Shown one piece after another: positions 55,468 through 64,000 of a stretch of DNA of 64,000 nt (its first letter is position 1; every line of letters begins with the position of its first letter). A program made the position numbers and the translations under genes. This stretch comes from Arthrobacter sp. TPD3018. GTDB taxonomy: Bacteria > Pseudomonadota > Alphaproteobacteria > Sphingomonadales > Sphingomonadaceae. The stretch covers positions 62,001 to 126,000 of the forward strand of contig QDFQ01000001.1 in assembly GCA_003075315.1 (NCBI GenBank). The letters are read 5' to 3'. The notes beneath the pieces were generated by a model, which was not told where the DNA came from, searched no databases, and saw nothing but the letters and a program-made list of their open reading frames with translations.

Positions 55468-56199
55468 TCAGCCGAGGTGCGCCGCGAAGAAGGACGCGGT
55501 GCGCTGATCGGCAAGCTGCGCCGACTCGTCCGAGCGGCGCTGGCCGAACTCGGTGGCGAAGCCGTGATCCTCGCCGGGATAGTCGAACAGCGTCACCTTG
55601 GCGTGATCGTCGAGCCCGGCGTGCATGCGGGCCTGCGCATCCTTGTCGACGAAATGATCCTCTTGCGGAATGTGCAACAGCACCGGATGGGCGATGGCAT
55701 GCGCTTCGCCCAACAGGCCGTCGATGCCGACGCCATAATAGCCGACGCTGGCGTCCACGTCGGTCCGCGCCGCGGTCATGAAGGCCAGGCGACCGCCGAG
55801 GCAGTAGCCGACGACGCCAACCTTGCTGGTTAGGCCATCACCTTGGTGCAGGTCATTGAGCATCGAACGCGCGGTGCGGATCGTCGCTTCGATATCGCGA
55901 ATGCCGGCGTCTTGGTCGAATTCGTCCATCAACGACAGTGCGCGCTGCATCTGATCGGGCACGTCGGGATCGAGCTCGATACCCGGTTCGATCTGCCAGA
56001 ACAGGTCCGGGGCGAGCGCCAGATAGCCATCGGCGGCCAGGCGATCGCATTTGCTACGGATGCCGGCATTCACGCCGAAGATTTCCTGGATGACGACGAT
56101 GGCCGCGCGCGGGGTGCCTGCGGGCTGGGCGACATAGGTATCGAAACGGCCTTTGCCGTTCAGCGTTTCAATGGTGATCGTCCGGGACGTGGCAGTCAT
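55468..56199 (-). CDS. Dienelactone hydrolase family protein
   Basis: 243 residues, alpha/beta hydrolase with a Cys nucleophile: GYCLGGR (about residue 130) and the His in GEDHGFA. The start TITIETLNGKGRFDTYVAQPAG fits the family. Substrate unknown; not necessarily chlorocatechol-derived. It converges with terC and is divergent from the DUF6489 gene. Confidence 0.88.
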   Translation of the reverse strand: MTATSRTITIETLNGKGRFDTYVAQPAGTPRAAIVVIQEIFGVNAGIRSKCDRLAADGYLALAPDLFWQIEPGIELDPDVPDQMQRALSLMDEFDQDAGIRDIEATIRTARSMLNDLHQGDGLTSKVGVVGYCLGGRLAFMTAARTDVDASVGYYGVGIDGLLGEAHAIAHPVLLHIPQEDHFVDKDAQARMHAGLDDHAKVTLFDYPGEDHGFATEFGQRRSDESAQLADQRTASFFAAHLG

Positions 56200-56271
56200 G
56201 GGTGCTCCTCTCGCGCAGCCGATCCGGCTGGGCTATGGCAAACGCCAACAGGCCGCAACGGGATGCATACG

Positions 56272-56517
56272 ATGAAGGTAACGGTGGACGTCGATCTGAC
56301 CCCGGAAGAGGCACGCCGCGCGATGGGCCTGCCCGACCTGACGCCGCTGCACGAACGCTATGTCGCCGCGATGCTGGAAACGATGAACGGGCAGGTCCGC
56401 CCCGAATTGCTCGAAAACATGATGAAGAGCTGGGCGCCGATGGGCGAGGCGGGCTTTGCGATGTGGCGGCAGCTGTTCGAGACGGCAACCAAGACGGGCA
56501 GCGGCTCGGGCAGCTGA
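56272..56517 (+). CDS. DUF6489 family small protein
   Basis: 81 residues (MKVTVDVDLTPEEARRAMGLPDLTPLHERYV). The pattern VDLTPEEARR...GLPDLTPLH is the DUF6489 family, common upstream of mnmE in Sphingomonas-like genomes. Function unknown. An ATG three codons upstream (56263) is an alternative; 56272 matches the family N-terminus. Its stop overlaps the mnmE ATG by one base. Confidence 0.8.
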   Translation: MKVTVDVDLTPEEARRAMGLPDLTPLHERYVAAMLETMNGQVRPELLENMMKSWAPMGEAGFAMWRQLFETATKTGSGSGS

Positions 56518-57791
56518 TGACGACGATCTTCGCGCTGTCGAGCGGTGCGGCACCCGCCGGCATCGGCGTCATCCGGGTGAGCGGTCCGGACGCCATGGCC
56601 GCGGTGGCGATGCTGGCGGGGACCTTGCCGCCACCCCGCGAGGCGCGGGTACGCGCGTTACGCGATGCCAGGGGGGCGCTGCTCGATCGCGCCCTCGTGC
56701 TGGTGTTTCCGGGACCTGCGACAGCGACAGGCGAGGATCTGGTCGAACTACACTGCCATGGCGGCCGTGCGGTCATTGCGGCGGTACTCCGGGCGCTGGG
56801 TGAGCAACCCGGTCTGCGCCCGGCAATCGGGGGCGAATTCACGCGCCGCGCGCTGGCCCACGGGCGCATCGATCTGGCCGAGGCTTCGGGTCTCGCCGAC
56901 CTGCTGTCCGCCGATACCGAGCGGCAGCGCGTTGCGGCGCTGGCAGCGGCAGAAGGCGTGGTGAGCCAGCGTGTGCGCGGCTGGCTCGATCGGCTGGCGA
57001 TGCTGTCGGCGATGGTCGAGGCGCAGCTCGACTTTGCGGATGAGGACGATGTCGACGACGACGCAGTGGCGATGGCTGCGGTGGTCGACGGCCAGCGTGC
57101 GCTGGCAACGGAGCTGGCGGCGGTGCTCGCCAACCCACCGGTCGAACGGCTGCGCGACGGTATCAGCGTCGTCCTTGCCGGCCCACCCAATGCGGGCAAG
57201 TCGACGCTCATCAACCTGCTGAGCCAGCGTGAGCTTGCGATCGTTTCGCCGATCGCCGGTACGACCCGGGATCGGATCGAGGCGACGGTGGTGCGTGAAG
57301 GTCTGGTCTATGTGCTGACGGATACGGCGGGCCTGACCGATAGCGACGACCCTGTGGAACAGATCGGTGTCACGCGCGCGGAGAAAGCGGTGCTTGCGGC
57401 GGACGTTCTACTGTGGCTGGGCGATACCCGGCCACCGCGCGACGATGCGATATGGCTGCATGCGCGGGCTGACGTGCCCGGCCGGGTTGCGGCGGAGGGA
57501 ACGCAAGCTGCGGTGTCGCAGGATGACGCCGCCAGCGTCGAGGCGGTATGGCGTCTGATCGCGTCTCGGGGGGAGGCCATGGTGCCCCGGGGCGACGCGC
57601 TGGCGTTTCGCGAAAGCGAACGCGCGGCCTGCCTCGACGCTCTGGAGGCGATACGCCAGCCGGAGGGTGACCCGCTCGTCATCGCCGAGCAGTTGCGATT
57701 GGCACGACGGGCACTGGCCACCATCCTCGGTATCGATGCGACAGAGACGATGCTCGACGCTTTATTCGGGCGGTTCTGCATCGGTAAGTGA
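56517..57791 (+). CDS. mnmE: tRNA modification GTPase MnmE (TrmE)
   Basis: 424 residues. The N-terminal formyl-THF-binding domain (IFALSSGAAPAGIGVIRVSG) is followed by a helical domain. The inserted G domain has GPPNAGKSTL, GTTRD and DTAGLTD, and the C-terminal CIGK carries the catalytic Cys. With MnmG it builds cmnm5-U34 on tRNA. ATG overlaps the DUF6489 stop. A parS site starts one base after the stop. Confidence 0.95.
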   Translation: MTTIFALSSGAAPAGIGVIRVSGPDAMAAVAMLAGTLPPPREARVRALRDARGALLDRALVLVFPGPATATGEDLVELHCHGGRAVIAAVLRALGEQPGLRPAIGGEFTRRALAHGRIDLAEASGLADLLSADTERQRVAALAAAEGVVSQRVRGWLDRLAMLSAMVEAQLDFADEDDVDDDAVAMAAVVDGQRALATELAAVLANPPVERLRDGISVVLAGPPNAGKSTLINLLSQRELAIVSPIAGTTRDRIEATVVREGLVYVLTDTAGLTDSDDPVEQIGVTRAEKAVLAADVLLWLGDTRPPRDDAIWLHARADVPGRVAAEGTQAAVSQDDAASVEAVWRLIASRGEAMVPRGDALAFRESERAACLDALEAIRQPEGDPLVIAEQLRLARRALATILGIDATETMLDALFGRFCIGK

Positions 57792-57807
57792 TGTTCCACG
57801 TGGAACA
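57792..57807. other. parS site 1 (perfect 16-bp palindrome)
   Basis: TGTTCCACGTGGAACA, a perfect palindrome matching alphaproteobacterial parS, in the mnmE-mnmG gap. ParB would load here and bring the origin region to the pole. Confidence 0.88.
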
Positions 57808-57845
57808 GTTTTGACGTGCGCAACGCGCTGACATAGGCGCAACGA

Positions 57846-59681
57846 ATGTATGACGTGATCGTCGTCGGCGGTGGCCACGCCGGCACCGAAGCCGCCGCTG
57901 CCGCTGCGCGCCGCGGCGCAAACACCCTGCTGCTCAGCCATGACCGACGGTTGATCGGGGCGATGTCGTGCAACCCGGCGATCGGCGGCCTGGGCAAGGG
58001 GCATATCGTTCGTGAGGTCGATGCGTTCGATGGCCTGATCGGCCGTGCCGCAGACGCAGCGGCGATCCACTATCGGATGCTCAACCGCAGCAAGGGCGCG
58101 GCGGTGCAGGGACCGCGCATTCAGGCGGACCGGCGACGCTATGCCGCGGCGATCCAGGCGATGCTCGCCGCCCTCCCGACGCTGACGATCGGCGAAGGCG
58201 ATGTCGACGCACTGGTCATCGACGGGGGACGCGCGACCGGTGTCGTATTGGGCGATGGCTCGCGGATCGCAGGGCGGACGGTGGTGCTGGCAACCGGCAC
58301 CTTCCTTGGCGGCCGGATGTTCAGGGGTGACGAACGCCACGAGGGCGGCCGCATCGGCGAGCGGGCAGCGCGCAAGCTGGCAGAACAATTGCGGGCGCTG
58401 GCCCTGCCACTGTCGCGTCTGAAGACCGGCACCCCGCCACGGATCGACGGCCGCACGATCGACTGGGCGCGGCTCGACGAGCAGCCGTCCGATACCGATC
58501 CGTGGACCATGTCGCCCATGACCGCGGCGCGTCTACTACCGCAGGTTGCCTGTGCGATCACCCGAACCAACGGCGCCACGCATGATGCGATCCGCAGCGG
58601 GCTCGATCGCTCGCCACTGTTCGGGGGGGCGATCGCCGGGCAGGGCCCACGCTATTGCCCGTCGATCGAAGACAAGGTGCATCGCTTCGGCGACCGGGAC
58701 GGGCACCAGGTCTTCCTCGAACCCGAAGGGCTGGACGATGCCACCGTCTATCCGAACGGCCTGTCGACATCCTTGCCTGTCGATGTGCAGACGGCGATGA
58801 TCCGTAGCATCGCCGGACTCGAGCGCGCGACGATCACCCTGCCCGGCTATGCCGTGGAATATGACTATCTCGACCCGCGCAGTCTCGACGCGACCCTCGC
58901 GCTGGCGGCGATCCCCGGCGTGTATTGTGCGGGGCAGATCAACGGCACGACGGGCTATGAGGAAGCGGCGGGGCAGGGCCTTGTCGCGGGGCTCAACGCG
59001 GCGGCGACCGCATGCGATCTGGAACCCTGCGTCCTCGATCGCGCCTCGAGCTATACGGGTGTGATGATCGACGACCTCGTATTGCAGGGCGTCACCGAAC
59101 CCTATCGCATGCTGACAGCGCGCGCCGAATATCGCCTGTCGCTCCGCGCCGACAATGCAGAGACGCGGCTGGGGCCGATCGCCGAACGGCTCGGATGTCT
59201 GGGCGACGCCCGGCGGGCGCACCAGCGCGATCTGCGCGAGCAGCGGGCGACGATCCGCGCAGGATTGTCGGGCATGGTCACCGCATCGCAGCTTGCGCAA
59301 CGTGGCGCGAAGGTCGCCCAGGATGGCAGCCGACGGAGTGCCTATGAGTGGCTGCGCATGTCGGGCGTCACGCTCGACATGGTCGCGCCCGACGTGATCG
59401 GCATCGCCCCATCCGAGGTCTTGGACGAAGTCATCGAAGATGCGCGCTACGCCCCCTATCTCGACCGTCAGGCCGAAGAGGTCGAGCGGATGCGGCGTGA
59501 CGAGCATGCAGTGCTGCCGGCCGACCTCGATTATGGGGCGGTGCCGGGGCTGTCGAACGAGATGATCGACCGCCTCTGCAAAGCGCGTCCGGGCTCACTG
59601 GGGGCAGCCTCGCGGGTGCAGGGCGTGACCCCGGCGGCGCTCTCCGCCATCTATCTTTACGCACAAAGGCGGGCAGCATGA
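57846..59681 (+). CDS. mnmG: tRNA uridine-5-carboxymethylaminomethyl modification enzyme MnmG (GidA)
   Basis: 611 residues. N-terminal FAD motif [12 protein letters not shown] and the GidA signatures [18 protein letters not shown] and [16 protein letters not shown]. It is the partner of MnmE. Its stop overlaps the rsmG ATG (ATGA). Standard mnmE-mnmG-rsmG-parA-parB order of alphaproteobacterial origins. Confidence 0.96.
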   Translation: MYDVIVVGGGHAGTEAAAAAARRGANTLLLSHDRRLIGAMSCNPAIGGLGKGHIVREVDAFDGLIGRAADAAAIHYRMLNRSKGAAVQGPRIQADRRRYAAAIQAMLAALPTLTIGEGDVDALVIDGGRATGVVLGDGSRIAGRTVVLATGTFLGGRMFRGDERHEGGRIGERAARKLAEQLRALALPLSRLKTGTPPRIDGRTIDWARLDEQPSDTDPWTMSPMTAARLLPQVACAITRTNGATHDAIRSGLDRSPLFGGAIAGQGPRYCPSIEDKVHRFGDRDGHQVFLEPEGLDDATVYPNGLSTSLPVDVQTAMIRSIAGLERATITLPGYAVEYDYLDPRSLDATLALAAIPGVYCAGQINGTTGYEEAAGQGLVAGLNAAATACDLEPCVLDRASSYTGVMIDDLVLQGVTEPYRMLTARAEYRLSLRADNAETRLGPIAERLGCLGDARRAHQRDLREQRATIRAGLSGMVTASQLAQRGAKVAQDGSRRSAYEWLRMSGVTLDMVAPDVIGIAPSEVLDEVIEDARYAPYLDRQAEEVERMRRDEHAVLPADLDYGAVPGLSNEMIDRLCKARPGSLGAASRVQGVTPAALSAIYLYAQRRAA

Positions 59682-60295
59682 CCGAAGATGACGCTCGCGA
59701 GTTGATGACGGAGCGGTTTGGATCGGAGCGCATCGAGCGGGTCGCCACGTTCCTCGACATGGTGATCGCCGAGAATGACCAGCAAAACCTGATCGCGCCA
59801 TCGACGGTCGAAACGATCTGGGTGCGCCACGGCCTCGACTCGGCGCAGCTGATGTTTCACGTGGAACACTCAGCTGGATCGTGGCTGGATATCGGCACGG
59901 GGGGCGGATTCCCCGGCATGGTCATCGCGCTCCTCTTCGATGGCAAGGTGACGATGGTGGAGCCGCGAAAGAAGCGCGCTGCCTTCCTAGAGACATGCGT
60001 CGACCGACTCGGCATCGCCAATGCCGATGTGGTGGCAAGCAAAGTTGAGGCTGTCTCGGGACGGTACGACATTATCTCCGCCCGCGCGGTGGCATCCGTC
60101 GAAAAGCTTTTGCAAGCGGCCGCGCCATGCGCCAAACCGGAGACGCGTTGGATCCTGCCTCGCGGTCGGATGGAGCCGGAGCAGCTTACCGCGCTCCGCC
60201 GCCAGCGCGATCGAGTGTTTCACGTGGAACATAGTCTTACCGATCCGGACTCGGCGATCCTCATCGTCGATCGTCAAAAAGGGCGCGCATCATGA
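59678..60295 (+). CDS. rsmG: 16S rRNA (guanine-N7) methyltransferase RsmG (GidB)
   Basis: 205 residues. The SAM-binding motif [17 protein letters not shown] is at about residue 68. The gene carries two parS sites, translated twice as FHVEH (about residues 60-64 and 181-185), so coding and chromosome-partition functions share the same bases. It methylates G527 of 16S rRNA. ATGA overlaps link it to mnmG and parA. Confidence 0.94.
   Translation: MTEDDARELMTERFGSERIERVATFLDMVIAENDQQNLIAPSTVETIWVRHGLDSAQLMFHVEHSAGSWLDIGTGGGFPGMVIALLFDGKVTMVEPRKKRAAFLETCVDRLGIANADVVASKVEAVSGRYDIISARAVASVEKLLQAAAPCAKPETRWILPRGRMEPEQLTALRRQRDRVFHVEHSLTDPDSAILIVDRQKGRAS
59853..59868. other. parS site 2, inside rsmG
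   Basis: TGTTTCACGTGGAACA, one mismatch from the perfect palindrome, in the rsmG coding sequence (encodes FHVEH). Confidence 0.85.
60216..60231. other. parS site 3, inside rsmG
   Basis: TGTTTCACGTGGAACA, identical to parS 2, again encoding FHVEH, near the end of rsmG and about 60 bases before parA. Confidence 0.85.
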
Positions 60296-61074
60296 CCTGT
60301 ATTGCCGTCGCCAATCAAAAGGGTGGGGTGGGCAAGACCACCAGCGCGATCAACCTTGCCACGGCGCTGTCGGCGACGGGCAAGAGCGTCCTGCTGATCG
60401 ATCTCGACCCGCAGGGCAACGCGTCGACCGGTCTCGGCATCGGTCAGGCCAAGCGCGGGCGGTCGAGCTATCACGTCCTCGTCGGCGAGGCGGAGATTGC
60501 CGATGCCGTCATCAGCACGCCGGTCCCGCGCCTCGATCTGGTGCCGGCGACGCAGGATCTGTCGGGCGCGGAGATCGAGCTGGTCGAGTTCGATCATCGC
60601 ACGCATCGCCTCGACCGCGCGTTGGCGCAGGTAAAGGGACGCTGGGACATCGTGCTGATCGATTGCCCGCCGTCGCTGGGTCTACTGACCATCAATGCCA
60701 TGGTGGCCGCGGACAAATTGCTGGTGCCGCTGCAATGCGAATTCTTCGCGCTCGAAGGCCTGTCGCAGCTCCTCACGACGGTCGAACGCATCCGCGAACG
60801 GTTCAATCCCGGCCTCGCCATCCTCGGCGTCGCGCTGACCATGTACGATCGTCGCAACCGCCTGACCGATCAGGTCGCGGCCGACGTCCGCGCGGTACTG
60901 GGGCAGGTCGTGTTCGACACGGTGATCCCGCGCAACGTCCGCCTGTCCGAAGCGCCGAGCCATGGTCTGCCCGCGCTGATCTACGATCATCGGTGTTCGG
61001 GATCGCAGGCCTATATCGACCTTGCGCGCGAACTCATCGCACGCCTGCCGCAAACGGCCGCGGTGGCGGCATGA
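60292..61074 (+). CDS. parA: Chromosome partitioning ATPase ParA
   Basis: 260 residues. Deviant Walker A NQKGGVGKTTSAINLA and the Walker B region WDIVLIDCPPSLG. It drives movement of ParB-parS complexes. Overlaps rsmG and parB by ATGA. Confidence 0.96.
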   Translation: MTCIAVANQKGGVGKTTSAINLATALSATGKSVLLIDLDPQGNASTGLGIGQAKRGRSSYHVLVGEAEIADAVISTPVPRLDLVPATQDLSGAEIELVEFDHRTHRLDRALAQVKGRWDIVLIDCPPSLGLLTINAMVAADKLLVPLQCEFFALEGLSQLLTTVERIRERFNPGLAILGVALTMYDRRNRLTDQVAADVRAVLGQVVFDTVIPRNVRLSEAPSHGLPALIYDHRCSGSQAYIDLARELIARLPQTAAVAA

Positions 61075-61976
61075 GCGACGGTGGCAAGCGCAGCCGCCCG
61101 GCCGGGCTGGGGCGGGGCCTCAGCGCGTTGCTGGGCGAGATGGCGACCGAGGCACCGGTCACGCCCGGCGCTAAGAGCAATACGCCGAGCGGCGTGCGCA
61201 TGCTGCCGGTCAGCGCATTGGCGCCGCACCCCGATCAGCCGCGTCGCCATTTCGACGATGCGTTGCTCGACGAACTCGCCGCCTCGATCGCCGCACGCGG
61301 GCTGATCCAGCCGATCGTCGTCCGCCCGCACGGGCATGATTATCAGATCGTCGCGGGCGAACGCCGCTGGCGCGCGGCGCAGCGGGCGCGGCTGCACGAG
61401 GTGCCCGTCGTCGTCCGTGACTTCGACGATGCACAAACGCTCGAGATCGCGCTGATCGAGAATATTCAGCGCCAGGACCTCAACGCGATCGAAGAGGCGC
61501 AGGCCTATCAGCGGCTTGCCGGCGAATATGGTCATACGCAGGAAGCGCTGGCCAAAATCGTCCACAAATCGCGCAGCCACGTTGCTAACCTGTTGCGATT
61601 GCTGGAACTTCCTGCTGATGTCCAGGCGCGTGTCACCGATGGATCGCTGTCGATGGGCCACGCGCGCGCGCTGCTCGGTGCCCGCGATGTCGAGATACTG
61701 GCGGAGCAAGTCGTCGCCCGCGGCCTGTCGGTGCGCGAGACCGAAAAGCTCGCCCGCGGCGCCAAGCCGGAGCGGGCAGGGGGCAGCCGGGGCGGTAATG
61801 CCGCGCCGCAGGCACCCGACGCCGATATCGCGGCGCTGGAGCGCCAGCTCTCGGACCTCCTCGGTCTCAACGTCCGCATCGCGCATAGCGAAAAGGGCGG
61901 TACCCTGACGCTGACCTATGGCACGCTCGACCAGCTCGACATGGTGTGCCAGCGCCTGACCGGCGACACGATATGA
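61071..61976 (+). CDS. parB: Chromosome partitioning protein ParB
   Basis: 301 residues from ATG overlapping the parA stop. The N-terminal CTPase motif GERRWRAAQ is followed by the helix-turn-helix (HTQEALAKIVHKSRSHVANLLRLL) that reads parS, and a C-terminal dimer domain. It binds the three parS sites upstream. Its stop overlaps the next gene (ATGA). Confidence 0.96.
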   Translation: MSDGGKRSRPAGLGRGLSALLGEMATEAPVTPGAKSNTPSGVRMLPVSALAPHPDQPRRHFDDALLDELAASIAARGLIQPIVVRPHGHDYQIVAGERRWRAAQRARLHEVPVVVRDFDDAQTLEIALIENIQRQDLNAIEEAQAYQRLAGEYGHTQEALAKIVHKSRSHVANLLRLLELPADVQARVTDGSLSMGHARALLGARDVEILAEQVVARGLSVRETEKLARGAKPERAGGSRGGNAAPQAPDADIAALERQLSDLLGLNVRIAHSEKGGTLTLTYGTLDQLDMVCQRLTGDTI

Positions 61977-62716
61977 TCCTCCGCTCGGACGAGCACGATG
62001 ATCTGCCGACGCCGGACGGCGGGGTGATGCGGACGCACTGGTTCCGCCCGGTGGCGGAGGGGCGATATCCGGGGCTGTTGCTGTTTTCGGAAATCTACCA
62101 GGTCACCGACCCGATTCGCCGTCTCGCGGCGTTCTTTGCGGGGCACGGCTATGTCGTGGCGGTGCCGGAGGTCTATCACGAATATGAGGCGCCGGGCACG
62201 GTGCTCCGCTACGATCCGCCGGGCACGGATCGCGGCAATGCGCTGAAGATCGCCAAGCCCGTTGCAGCCTATGACAGCGACGCCCGGATCGCGCTCGATG
62301 CGCTCGTTGCGCATCCGGCCTGCACCGGCGCGCTGGGGACGATCGGCGTGTGCCTCGGTGGCCATCTTGCCTATCGCGCGGCGCTCGATCCGCGGGTCCG
62401 CGCCGCGGCATGCTTTTATCCCACCGATATTCACAGCGGCACGCTGGGCGAAGGACGCAGCGACGACAGCCTGGCGCGCATGGCCGATCTCAAGGCGGAA
62501 ACGCTCTTCGTCTGGGGCCGGCAGGACCCGCATGTCCCCTATACGGGGCGTGAGGCGATCCGCATGCGCCTCGAAGAGGTCGGCGCGACCTATGAATGGC
62601 ATGAGGTGAACGCGCAGCACGCGTTCCTGCGCGACGAAGGGCCGCGGTACGATCCGGCGCTGTTTGTCGCGGCAATCGGCTGGGCGTTGGCGCTATTCGG
62701 GCGGGCGCTGCGGTAG
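61973..62716 (+). CDS. Dienelactone hydrolase-like protein after parB
   Basis: 247 residues, alpha/beta hydrolase: GLLLFSEIYQVTDPIRRLAAFFAGHGY at the start, nucleophile Cys in GVCLGGH, acid in WGRQDPHVPY and His in NAQHAFL. It is coupled to parB by ATGA. Substrate unknown; its link to the par operon appears structural only. Confidence 0.87.
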   Translation: MILRSDEHDDLPTPDGGVMRTHWFRPVAEGRYPGLLLFSEIYQVTDPIRRLAAFFAGHGYVVAVPEVYHEYEAPGTVLRYDPPGTDRGNALKIAKPVAAYDSDARIALDALVAHPACTGALGTIGVCLGGHLAYRAALDPRVRAAACFYPTDIHSGTLGEGRSDDSLARMADLKAETLFVWGRQDPHVPYTGREAIRMRLEEVGATYEWHEVNAQHAFLRDEGPRYDPALFVAAIGWALALFGRALR

Positions 62717-62729
62717 GGCAACCTGATCG

Positions 62730-62812
62730 TCATCCCAGCGCGGGCTGGGATATCCCGGTTGGATCGCGTCCGAAGAGCCCCGAAAGACCCCAGCCTGCGC
62801 TGGGGTGACGAT
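62730..62812. repeat. REP-like paired palindrome (family A)
   Basis: The arms CATCCCAGCGCGGGCTGGGAT and GACCCCAGCCTGCGCTGGGGT with outer CGTC/GACG. It is the intergenic relative of the copy inside pccA. Confidence 0.85.
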
Positions 62813-62838
62813 CAGGGCGGGGGATGAGCCAGAGTCGT

Positions 62839-63858
62839 CTACCCCCGCCGCTCGACCCCCCGCGTCAGTTCGGTCAGCGCATGATCCGCGAGAACGCCGC
62901 CGGCATTGCCGCTAGCCATCACCGCCCGCTCGGCATGCCGCACCCGGTCGAGCGCCGCCGCCAGCATCGCGGCATTCCAGCGCCGTAGTGCCTGCGCAGT
63001 CGCGGCTTCTTCCCGAAAGAAGACGCGGTGGCGTTTGAAAACGCTGTCCTGCCCGGCGCCGGCGTCGATCTCCGCCTTCATCTCGGCCAGCGTCATCAGC
63101 TTGCGCGCGAGTTGGCGCAGCCAGGGAATGGGCGAGGTGCCGGCTTCGCTCAGCCGGGCCAGTTCCGCACCCAGCACCGCGGTCTGCCCGCCGACGACGG
63201 CGTCCACCACCCGGCTCGTCTCCGCTTCACCCAGATCCGCGCCGATCGCATCGAGTGCGGCATCGTCCAGGTCGTGCGGGCGATCCGGTGCTGCGTCGAG
63301 GAACAGCGCCAGTTTCTCGATCTCGCGCGCCAGCACCGCACGATCGCCACCGCACGCCGCCGCCAGTCGCGCAGGCACATTGCCGCCGGGGCGCAGGCCC
63401 GCATCGCGCGCCATGCCCGCCGCCAGGCGCTCCAGATCGGCCGCGGTGGGCTCGTAGGCGCCGAACGCTATCGCCCGGCGTGAGTCGATCGCCAGCTTGA
63501 CGATCTTGGCGGTCGATTTGACCGTCGGAGCCAGCGCCACCACGGGGTTGCCGGCGTGATCCGCCTCCAGCAGCGCGGTGAACGCCTCCAGACATTCCTC
63601 GCCCGCTGGAGACACGCGGATATGCCGCGCGCCGCCGAACAAGGACATAGACGCGGCCTCGTCAGACAAGCGCGCCGGATCGGAGCGCAGCGTCGACCCA
63701 TCCAGATCGACGCGCTCGGCCTCCGGCCCCATCGCCTTGGCGAGCAAGCCCGCAAGCTCCGCCGCCGCCGAGGCATCGGGGCCGTAGAGCAGGTACAGGC
63801 GGATATCCGGCGACGGGCGTTCCAGCGCCGATCGGATATCGCGCGCGTTAGCCTTCAT
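62839..63858 (-). CDS. holA: DNA polymerase III delta subunit
   Basis: 339 residues. The N-terminal nucleotide-fold part begins YLLYGPDASAAAELAGLLAKAM, with the AAA-like middle and collar helices to the C-terminus. It opens the beta clamp during loading. ATG overlaps the lptE stop (ATGA), the standard lptE-holA pair. Confidence 0.92.
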   Translation of the reverse strand: MKANARDIRSALERPSPDIRLYLLYGPDASAAAELAGLLAKAMGPEAERVDLDGSTLRSDPARLSDEAASMSLFGGARHIRVSPAGEECLEAFTALLEADHAGNPVVALAPTVKSTAKIVKLAIDSRRAIAFGAYEPTAADLERLAAGMARDAGLRPGGNVPARLAAACGGDRAVLAREIEKLALFLDAAPDRPHDLDDAALDAIGADLGEAETSRVVDAVVGGQTAVLGAELARLSEAGTSPIPWLRQLARKLMTLAEMKAEIDAGAGQDSVFKRHRVFFREEAATAQALRRWNAAMLAAALDRVRHAERAVMASGNAGGVLADHALTELTRGVERRG

Positions 63859-64000
63859 CGCCCCGCAGGACGGCCGTTGGCGTACACGGCGAGGCGCGAG
63901 ACGATCTGGTCCGCGACGATGCCCGACAGGCGCTCCAGCGCCGTATTTTCCGCCGCGATCGTCGCATATTCGGATTGGACGACGTCGATGCCCGCGTCCG
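63855..64000 (-). CDS. lptE: LPS assembly lipoprotein LptE, 3' end only
   Basis: Only the last 47 codons are in the window. I translated the minus strand: GIDVVQSEYATIAAENTALE, then RLSGIVADQIVSRLAVYANG and a stop overlapping the holA start. Tail helices with SEYATI...AENTALERL...IADQI-like pattern are typical of alphaproteobacterial LptE, which holds the LptD barrel in the outer membrane. The start lies beyond the window. Confidence 0.82.
   Translation of the reverse strand, partial: DAGIDVVQSEYATIAAENTALERLSGIVADQIVSRLAVYANGRPAGR

Noticed and set aside
60021..61976. Long upstream extension of parB
   Set aside because: It would read through rsmG and parA in the wrong frame; ATGA at 61071 is the start.
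13782..62812. Repeats that might be a CRISPR array
   Set aside because: The palindromes are dispersed, of variable spacing and different families; no regular spacer pattern.

Overview
The window is a gene-dense, high-GC stretch of bacterial chromosome, best explained as an alphaproteobacterium of the Sphingomonas group (Sphingomonadales). The clues are a Caulobacter-type replication origin between hemE and ppsR, the neighbouring order hemE-hemJ-rho / mnmE-mnmG-rsmG-parA-parB-holA-lptE on one side and ppsR-maf-aroE-coaE-dnaQ-hpf-ptsN on the other, GANTC sites at the origin, an alphaproteobacterial SOS box (GAAC-N7-GAAC), and dispersed palindromes whose translations read like TPAFAGVT. The taxonomic call is inference; I see no rRNA, tRNA, CRISPR array, prophage or insertion sequence.

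Left part (1-15.8 kb). A truncated DHA2-type MFS exporter and a DUF1275 membrane protein precede a minus-strand propionyl-CoA locus: pccB, a TfoX C-domain protein, methylmalonyl-CoA epimerase and mutase, then a thioredoxin-fold protein, bioB, an LprI-like protein and pccA. It turns propionyl-CoA into succinyl-CoA, and bioB supplies the biotin that PccA carries. Divergent to pccB is an ScfR/RamB/PrpR-type regulator with TTGCAA repeats in the shared intergenic region. A DUF72 gene, a DUF177 gene, a cytochrome bc1 chaperone and bamE follow.

Middle part (15.8-44.3 kb). A pbpC/alpha-2-macroglobulin pair (envelope defence and repair) is divergent from an NfrB-like membrane glycosyltransferase followed by a predicted beta-barrel protein. 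Next come TauE/SafE plus a TIGR02186 protein, a HerA-type ATPase, a lipoprotein, an M23 peptidase, MAPEG and a UbiH-family hydroxylase, ftsK, a Crp/Fnr regulator, a small secreted protein, an S9 peptidase, lolA, xth, ribA and an SOS-regulated mmcB.

Right part (44.3-64 kb). A chain of mostly overlapping minus-strand genes (ppsR, maf, a membrane protein, aroE, coaE, dnaQ, hpf, ptsN, a thioesterase, DUF1491, a SleB-type hydrolase) runs away from the putative oriC at 51.2-51.5 kb. On the plus strand hemE, hemJ, rho, terC, a DUF6489 gene, mnmE, mnmG, rsmG, parA and parB follow, with three parS palindromes, two of them inside rsmG. The window ends in holA and the 3' end of lptE.

The most unusual signal is a set of REP-like paired palindromes (at least four sequence families, about a dozen copies) sitting mostly between genes. 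Two copies lie in frame inside protein genes, one in pccA and one at the 3' end of bioB, and appear to add about 28 residues to each protein.
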